Below, piece after piece: positions 60,329 to 64,000 of a stretch of 64,000 nt of DNA. How positions within the stretch are numbered: the first letter of the stretch is position 1; every line of letters starts with the position of its first letter. This stretch comes from Alishewanella longhuensis (GTDB lineage: Bacteria > Pseudomonadota > Gammaproteobacteria > Enterobacterales > Alteromonadaceae): positions 124,526 through 188,525 of the forward strand of contig NZ_BNAO01000008.1 in the NCBI RefSeq assembly GCF_014653435.1. Direction: 5' to 3'. Position numbers and translations under genes: made by a program. The notes beneath the pieces are model-generated. The model did not search any database and was not told the DNA's origin. It saw only the letters and a list, made by a program, of their open reading frames with translations.

Positions 60329-61294
60329 TTATAGTTTGCCACTTTTTAGTGTTGTAACGGCTTGTTGATGTTCAGCAAACGCATCAGCAGAAGGCTCCGG
60401 CTCTGTTGCCCAGTTCACTTTATTTTCGTTAGATTTATCCCAGCGAAATAGCCAGTGAATGCCAAATTTAAATGCTTGAGTTGGCTGAGAGTATACCGGG
60501 TGTTGTAAGGTTTTCTCTAAGCTTTGAAACTGATAACCACGTGATTGCAAGGACATCAGAATGCTGTCTAAACTATCGGCATTTAATTGATTAACATGCA
60601 GCATTAATATGTGTGGCACTGGCTGCTCAAACATCTTGGCGCTGGCACTTTCGTAAAAATCTAATCTCCGCTCCGTAAATGCCAGGTACTGCTTATAAAT
60701 ATTTACCGCTGATACGTGTTTATTTTTAAGCTGGACGGTATAGGGCGCATCAAACACGTAATCTGCATTTTCCATCGTCACAGGAACTAACGTGAGGCCT
60801 AGCTTTTCCAAACCGTTATCGAGCATCTGTTGCGCATTATCAGTGGCGCCAGCATGCAAATAAGGAGGGCGAAAAAATTTTTGCTTTTGTTCGCCTAGCA
60901 CTGTTTGCGTTATTGTCGCGCCCTTTTGAATGTCCGCTAGATAGGTGTTTAAGTCGGCTTGATGATAGGAAATATGTGAAAAGGTATGGTTGCCAAGAGT
61001 GTGCCCATGTTTGTGCCAATCTGATAACAGAGACTGCAATAATTCTGGATTGTTTTTAAGATGGCTTTCATTAACAAAGCCCGTTGCTTTTATCTCATAT
61101 TTTTTGAGGGTATCAAGGAGTTGTTGGTTAATTTCTTTAAGTGATTGCGCCGGTAAAGTAAATTCACCATGGATGGGAACATCATCAAAAGTGATTGAGA
61201 TATACTTAGGATGCTGCGCCTTTACGTCAACGCTAGCACTGGCAAGGTTTAGACAAGCGATGATTGATACATTAAGCAACTTTATAATAAACAT
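60329..61294 (-). CDS. Exported polysaccharide deacetylase
   Basis: A 321-residue NodB-type carbohydrate esterase (CE4) with a signal peptide (MFIIKLLNVSIIACLNLASA). Metal and catalytic motifs are present: motif 1 TFDD (Asp37-Asp38), motif 2 HTFSH (His103, His107) and motif 3 FRPPYLHAG (Arg142). It would remove acetyl groups from chitin-like or peptidoglycan glycans in the periplasm. A C-terminal extension of about 60 residues beyond the NodB core has no recognised domain. It lies within the mosaic region and may be acquired. Confidence 0.9.
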   Translation of the reverse strand: MFIIKLLNVSIIACLNLASASVDVKAQHPKYISITFDDVPIHGEFTLPAQSLKEINQQLLDTLKKYEIKATGFVNESHLKNNPELLQSLLSDWHKHGHTLGNHTFSHISYHQADLNTYLADIQKGATITQTVLGEQKQKFFRPPYLHAGATDNAQQMLDNGLEKLGLTLVPVTMENADYVFDAPYTVQLKNKHVSAVNIYKQYLAFTERRLDFYESASAKMFEQPVPHILMLHVNQLNADSLDSILMSLQSRGYQFQSLEKTLQHPVYSQPTQAFKFGIHWLFRWDKSNENKVNWATEPEPSADAFAEHQQAVTTLKSGKL

Positions 61295-61413
61295 GACTAT
61301 TTTTTACTTCCCTTTGTTTTTAACAAAAAAATAGCATTTTGAACCATTTGGCATGAATGCAATGTGTAATAAGTTTTCTATGTTCTGGTTCAATTCTAAT
61401 AATTTTTCTTACT

Positions 61414-61446
61414 GCTTATAATGCCTCAAGTAGAGGCATTATAAGC
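61414..61446. repeat. Perfect 14-bp inverted repeat
   Basis: GCTTATAATGCCTC at 61414-61427 pairs without mismatch to GAGGCATTATAAGC at 61433-61446 around a 5-base loop (AAGTA). There is no clean T-tract on either side. It lies between the polysaccharide deacetylase start and the end of the GC-rich GNAT gene; the remaining bases of 61295-61583 hold no credible gene. Confidence 0.75.
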
Positions 61447-61583
61447 TCTTCATGCAGGCTTGATTTGTTATGCGGTATCACCTTAGCTTGGTATCACAAT
61501 TCTTTGGCGAAATTTGTACACCGGCTCTTCCTATTTCAGGTCTCGTCTTACGCTCGCAAGATTTCAGACGGCAAAGCGCTCCG

Positions 61584-62369
61584 CTAGGCCTGGTGGGTTT
61601 CACCGGATACCCAAACACGGGCGGTGCAAACCGTCTCGAAGCCTAGCTTCTCATAGAGACGATAACCTGCGGGCGTTGCGCCGAGGAAAAAGCGCCGGAT
61701 CCCGTTATTGCGTGCTTGCGCCATCGCTGTAGTCAGGAGCGTAAGACCGATCCCGCCACGCTGGCGTGACGCATCCGTCCCCATCGCCCAAATGCCGCAG
61801 GTATCGCCGTGATAAGTCAACGTAACGCTTCCCACTGCCTCGCCATTGGTACGAGCGACGTAAACATCAACACCTGTCGAATCGAATAAGGACGCGGGCA
61901 GGGCTCGAAGTACACTGTCCTTGGGCATACTATAGGCTGAAACCAACACATCCGCGCTTGCATCAGCGTCCTCAGTACCAGACGCGCACACGACTTCAAC
62001 ATCGGGGTTGCCAGACGGCTCGAGTGGCACGTCATCACGCACCATAAACGGGAAGTCCACCGCATAGGCCAGGCCTAGATCGGCTGCGATACCGTCGAGT
62101 GCCTTGTCGGCTTCGGGGAAGATAATAGCGAGAAACGGAAGCTGTCGCCCCAGGCACAAATTCAACATGTCCCGGAAGTGATCGTGGTCAGCGCCGGCAC
62201 CAACAATTAACATATTCATGTCCGCAACCGCTTCGTTGCACAAGGCCAATTGCAGGCCAGGTCGAGCGACCGCCTCATAGCGTGCCGCCTCGCCGAGAAA
62301 CGTAGTAACAGCGTCATTGGTAAGACGGCGCAAGACGGGCTCACTCAGTGGTTTCGATGCTGTGTTCAT
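61584..62369 (-). CDS. GNAT family N-acetyltransferase, GC-rich, probably acquired
   Basis: A 261-residue protein whose C-terminal half is a GNAT domain, with the acetyl-CoA loop SRQRGGIGLTLLTTAMAQAR (about residues 201-220) and GYRLYEKLGFETV. The N-terminal half (LSEPVLRRLTNDAVTTFLGE) is a second GNAT-like or unrelated part. The RBS is GGGAGAG. Its base composition is clearly GC-richer than that of both neighbours, with codons such as GCC, CTG and GCG prominent, which indicates transfer from a high-GC donor, perhaps an alphaproteobacterium or pseudomonad. The substrate is unknown. Confidence 0.85.
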   Translation of the reverse strand: MNTASKPLSEPVLRRLTNDAVTTFLGEAARYEAVARPGLQLALCNEAVADMNMLIVGAGADHDHFRDMLNLCLGRQLPFLAIIFPEADKALDGIAADLGLAYAVDFPFMVRDDVPLEPSGNPDVEVVCASGTEDADASADVLVSAYSMPKDSVLRALPASLFDSTGVDVYVARTNGEAVGSVTLTYHGDTCGIWAMGTDASRQRGGIGLTLLTTAMAQARNNGIRRFFLGATPAGYRLYEKLGFETVCTARVWVSGETHQA

Positions 62370-62531
62370 AGATCTCTCCCTAGTTTTTGGAATTTGCGGT
62401 TACGCGTTCTCGGCCTGATATGCCGCCTAGACATAATGATTCCCCACAAGGTGCTGACCGCCAAGTTGGTCGGTTAGTTTCGCAACCAAAGCCACACCCT
62501 ATTTATTGAAGATACAATACTTGAGGTCAGT

Positions 62532-62768
62532 ATGGTTAACAATAGCATAACTTTTATCGGCTTAGATGCGCATAGAGAATTCTTGGAAGTTGCCTATTAA
62601 ACCCGACAAGGGTGGCACAATAAAATTAGCGTTAGTGCTGTGCTCTGGTGATATACAGTTATCTGTTATGCCGCTAAGGTCTCTACCGAGCTACAAAAAC
62701 GACAGGAACATCTGAGTAAAGAAATCGTCGATATCGCCTGGCAAGCGCAACTGCGATTATGCCTTTAA
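62532..62768 (+). pseudogene. IS110-family transposase relic
   Basis: Starting at the ATG at 62532 the frame reads MVNNSITFIGLDAHREFLEV and then hits a stop at 62598. This is the N-terminus of an IS110-type DEDD transposase, with the first catalytic Asp in GLDAH. A second open piece (62652-62768) reads STELQKRQEHLSKEIVDIAW then QAQLRLC, resembling the region near the C-terminus of the same family. The large middle part is missing, so it is an internally deleted, inactive copy. The surrounding gene-free stretch is 62370-62881. Confidence 0.65.
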
Positions 62769-62799
62769 TGAGTAGGATTTTACTCAATCTGCTTGACGT

Positions 62800-62877
62800 G
62801 GAAAGTCACACCACTACTGCCAGCAGCGGCAAAGGTCCAGCGACCAAAAGAAGCGATGCTGACAGGCCTTGTTAAAT
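62800..62877 (-). repeat. Truncated attC-like site after the PLDc_N cassette
   Basis: Right after the stop codon of the small membrane gene, the reverse strand reads ATTTAAC (62877-62871), a perfect RYYYAAC core, continuing AAGGCCTGTCAGCATCGC. An imperfect inverted partner (GCCGCTGCTGGCAG) lies about 40 bases further on. The expected distal GTT core is missing, and sequence of the IS110 relic follows, so the site looks truncated. Confidence 0.45.
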
Positions 62878-62881
62878 TTTA

Positions 62882-63073
62882 TTAACTCTGTTCAGTCTTC
62901 CTTGCAGGCTGAGTCACTATCAAGTAAATGATGTACCCCAGTACCGGAAAAAATACAACCGCTAATGACCAGCCTAATTTTGCACCACCGTGTGAACGGC
63001 TTGAGAGAATTACATGAATCAGTGGCAAAACCATTATTAATAATAAATGCCAAATACTTATTCCGCCCATCAT
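62882..63073 (-). CDS. Small PLDc_N-like membrane protein
   Basis: A 63-residue protein with two hydrophobic helices. The second part, GWSLAVVFFPVLGYIIYLIV, matches the phospholipase D/nuclease N-terminal (PLDc_N) pattern of short membrane proteins. No catalytic domain is attached. Such peptides are found alone in many genomes and have been compared with immunity or envelope-stress proteins; the role here is unknown. It is flanked by attC-like sequences on both sides, fitting a gene cassette of about 260 bases. Confidence 0.75.
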   Translation of the reverse strand: MMGGISIWHLLLIMVLPLIHVILSSRSHGGAKLGWSLAVVFFPVLGYIIYLIVTQPARKTEQS

Positions 63074-63128
63074 AAAATTAATCCTAAGTTATTTTGAATA
63101 ATTATAATTTTTCGCAAAACTACTTTTA

Positions 63129-63203
63129 ATTTAACGCCCGCCACAAACGCGAGTAACTTGTTGCGAGTCGAGCCGCAAAGCAGCGTCTTGGTGGCGTTTT
63201 TTA
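63129..63203 (-). repeat. attC-like integron recombination site
   Basis: A 75-base imperfect inverted repeat between two reverse-strand ORFs. On the forward strand it starts ATTTAAC (perfect RYYYAAC) and ends with GTTTTTT. The arms AACGCCCGCCACAAACGC and GCGTCTTGGTGGCGTT pair with a few unpaired bases, mostly on one side. The stop codon of the upstream ORF (63201-63203) lies inside the right end and the next ORF starts 56 bases beyond the left end, the normal arrangement for integron cassettes. Confidence 0.6.
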
Positions 63204-63644
63204 TACGCTTTTCGCATCACGAAGCCGCCTGTTTAGATCCAAAACAACAGGATGTACTGAGAACGTAAAAATTCTCGTCTTTGGGTGAAACATTACTTTC
63301 ATAACTTCACCTCTTGAATCTCTAAAACTAATAATTATCCTCTCTGGAGAACCCAGCCGTCCCTCAACGGATAAGATATCTTTTAAAAAAATAGTTTGCT
63401 CAACAGCACCATTTTTTATAAGCAAATGATCATTATAATCAAGAACATCATCAGCGGCTGACCAAATAATTTTTTTGAAGAAAATGCAGCCAAAAATAAA
63501 CATCAGGATTGGTATTAATGTTAAAAATGGGGCGTCCTCAAAATTCCCAGACAAAATAAAAATCAATGTTAAAACAAATAAAAAACCTAAAGAAAACACT
63601 GAGAAGGCCATGTGGAAAGGGTTAGATGTAGAAATCCGATTCAT
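63201..63644 (-). CDS. Membrane protein of unknown function, cassette-like
   Basis: A 147-residue protein. Two hydrophobic helices lie near residues 10-60 (FSVFSLGFLFVLTLIFILSG and FLTLIPILMFIFGCIFF). They are followed by a soluble beta-rich PH-like domain (DDVLDYNDHLLIKNGAVEQT, ILSVEGRLGSPERIIISFRD). This plan occurs in many small uncharacterised cassette proteins. The ATG at 63644 has GGGAG four bases upstream; the longer frame to 63734 crosses the attC-like hairpin and is not credible. It is AT-rich. Confidence 0.75.
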   Translation of the reverse strand: MNRISTSNPFHMAFSVFSLGFLFVLTLIFILSGNFEDAPFLTLIPILMFIFGCIFFKKIIWSAADDVLDYNDHLLIKNGAVEQTIFLKDILSVEGRLGSPERIIISFRDSRGEVMKVMFHPKTRIFTFSVHPVVLDLNRRLRDAKSV

Positions 63645-63656
63645 ATCACTCCCAGC

Positions 63657-63707
63657 ACATAACGAGCCTGTAGAAAAACCTGTTGCGCGCACAACATTTC
63701 TACCTCG
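63657..63707. repeat. Bulged hairpin with attC-like architecture
   Basis: Forward strand: heptamer ACATAAC (63657-63663), then CGAG, GTAGAAA and TGTTG pair perfectly with CAACA, TTTCTAC and CTCG (to 63707), with bulges of three and four bases all on one arm and a six-base loop. The distal core heptamer is not recognisable. Same position relative to the next ORF as in integron cassettes. Confidence 0.45.
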
Positions 63708-63838
63708 GCCATTCTGTTTATTATTTGTTATCAACTCTGCATGTTTCTGGTGGGAATTTCAAGACAAGATTTATGTTGACGTTAATTTGCTTTTATAGCC
63801 GCGCTATTAGCGGAGTTTAGGCCACTCTTCACTTTGCT

Positions 63839-64000
63839 TTACCCCACTTTGCCATATCGGCTTACTTTCTCTAAGTTATGCACCATACAGAACAACTGCC
63901 ATTGGCCTTGTACTTTGGTTTTACCGCGCAAACTAAACCGTTTTAGCCCTTTGTTGGTGCCAATATTGCCAAACACCGGCTCTACTACCGACATGCGGTG
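63839..64000 (-). mobile_element. IS1182-like transposase, 3' end (truncated by window edge)
   Basis: The reverse strand is open from the window edge to a TAA at 63841-63839. It encodes about 53 residues including SVVEPVFGNIGTNKGLKRFS, LRGKTKVQGQWQLFCMVHNL and EKV. This is the C-terminal signature of IS1182/IS5-group DDE transposases; the Glu in VEPVFG is the catalytic Glu. Whether the copy is intact depends on sequence beyond the window. A GCCGCGCTATTAGCGG hairpin lies some 25 bases past the stop. Confidence 0.75.

Overview
The window is chromosomal DNA of a gammaproteobacterium, most likely of the Alteromonadales/Chromatiales group that includes Rheinheimera and Alishewanella. This genus-level placement is inference. 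It rests on the close match of housekeeping proteins to E. coli-type orthologues (AsnS of 466 aa, PpsA of 792 aa, PepE with triad residues at the same numbers), mixed with marine/freshwater gammaproteobacterial features: a large TonB-dependent receptor, a class II DAHP synthase, a tricorn-type S41 protease, and small families such as YeaC/DUF1315 and TIGR02647. Base composition is roughly balanced and gene density is high up to about 59.4 kb.

Layout. 0-4.2 kb: the end of a TPR-like protein, a YceI/cytochrome b561 pair, the tRNA hydroxylase TrhO, a LysE exporter and a GNAT enzyme. 4.3-14.4 kb: a TonB-dependent receptor, the YdiJ-type FAD/Fe-S dehydrogenase, RibA, an ABC exporter and an AGCS symporter. 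14.6-19.5 kb: a phosphoenolpyruvate node, with PEP synthase divergent from its regulatory kinase/phosphatase PpsR and then a class II DAHP synthase. 19.7-24.2 kb: a LuxR/CsgD-like regulator, then MoxR-DUF58-TgpA with overlapping genes. 24.2-31.6 kb: TIGR02647, the tricorn-like protease, a PLP aminotransferase, PhnA/YjdM, HtpX and PepE. 31.7-37.0 kb: the biotin cluster, bioBFCD divergent from bioA. 37.1-49.1 kb: a secreted metallo-beta-lactamase-fold pair, AsnS, a nitroreductase, glgCA, FadH with a FadR-like operator, SppA and AnsA. 49.1-55.8 kb: a seven-gene reverse-strand run (acyltransferase, EamA permease, DUF2960-like, M14 carboxypeptidase, zinc-ribbon protein, YeaC, DUF349). 56.1 kb: tRNA-Pro(GGG). 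56.5-59.4 kb: a GlxA-type regulator divergent from a DJ-1/PfpI protein and a lipoprotein hydrolase.

From about 59.4 kb to the right edge the character changes. Genes are short, mostly on the reverse strand and of mixed base composition: two GNAT enzymes, a polysaccharide deacetylase, a PLDc_N-like membrane peptide and an unknown membrane protein. Between them lie non-coding stretches with imperfect hairpins bounded by AAC/GTT-type heptamers. The arrangement ORF, stop codon, attC-like hairpin, next ORF resembles a decayed integron cassette array. It is interrupted by a broken IS110-family transposase and ends in the 3' part of an IS1182-like transposase. No integrase is visible. This stretch is the most interesting accessory part of the window; the rest is ordinary core chromosome with a few notable regulatory details (FadR-like site on the fadH ribosome binding site, possible BirA site, terminator between sppA and ansA).
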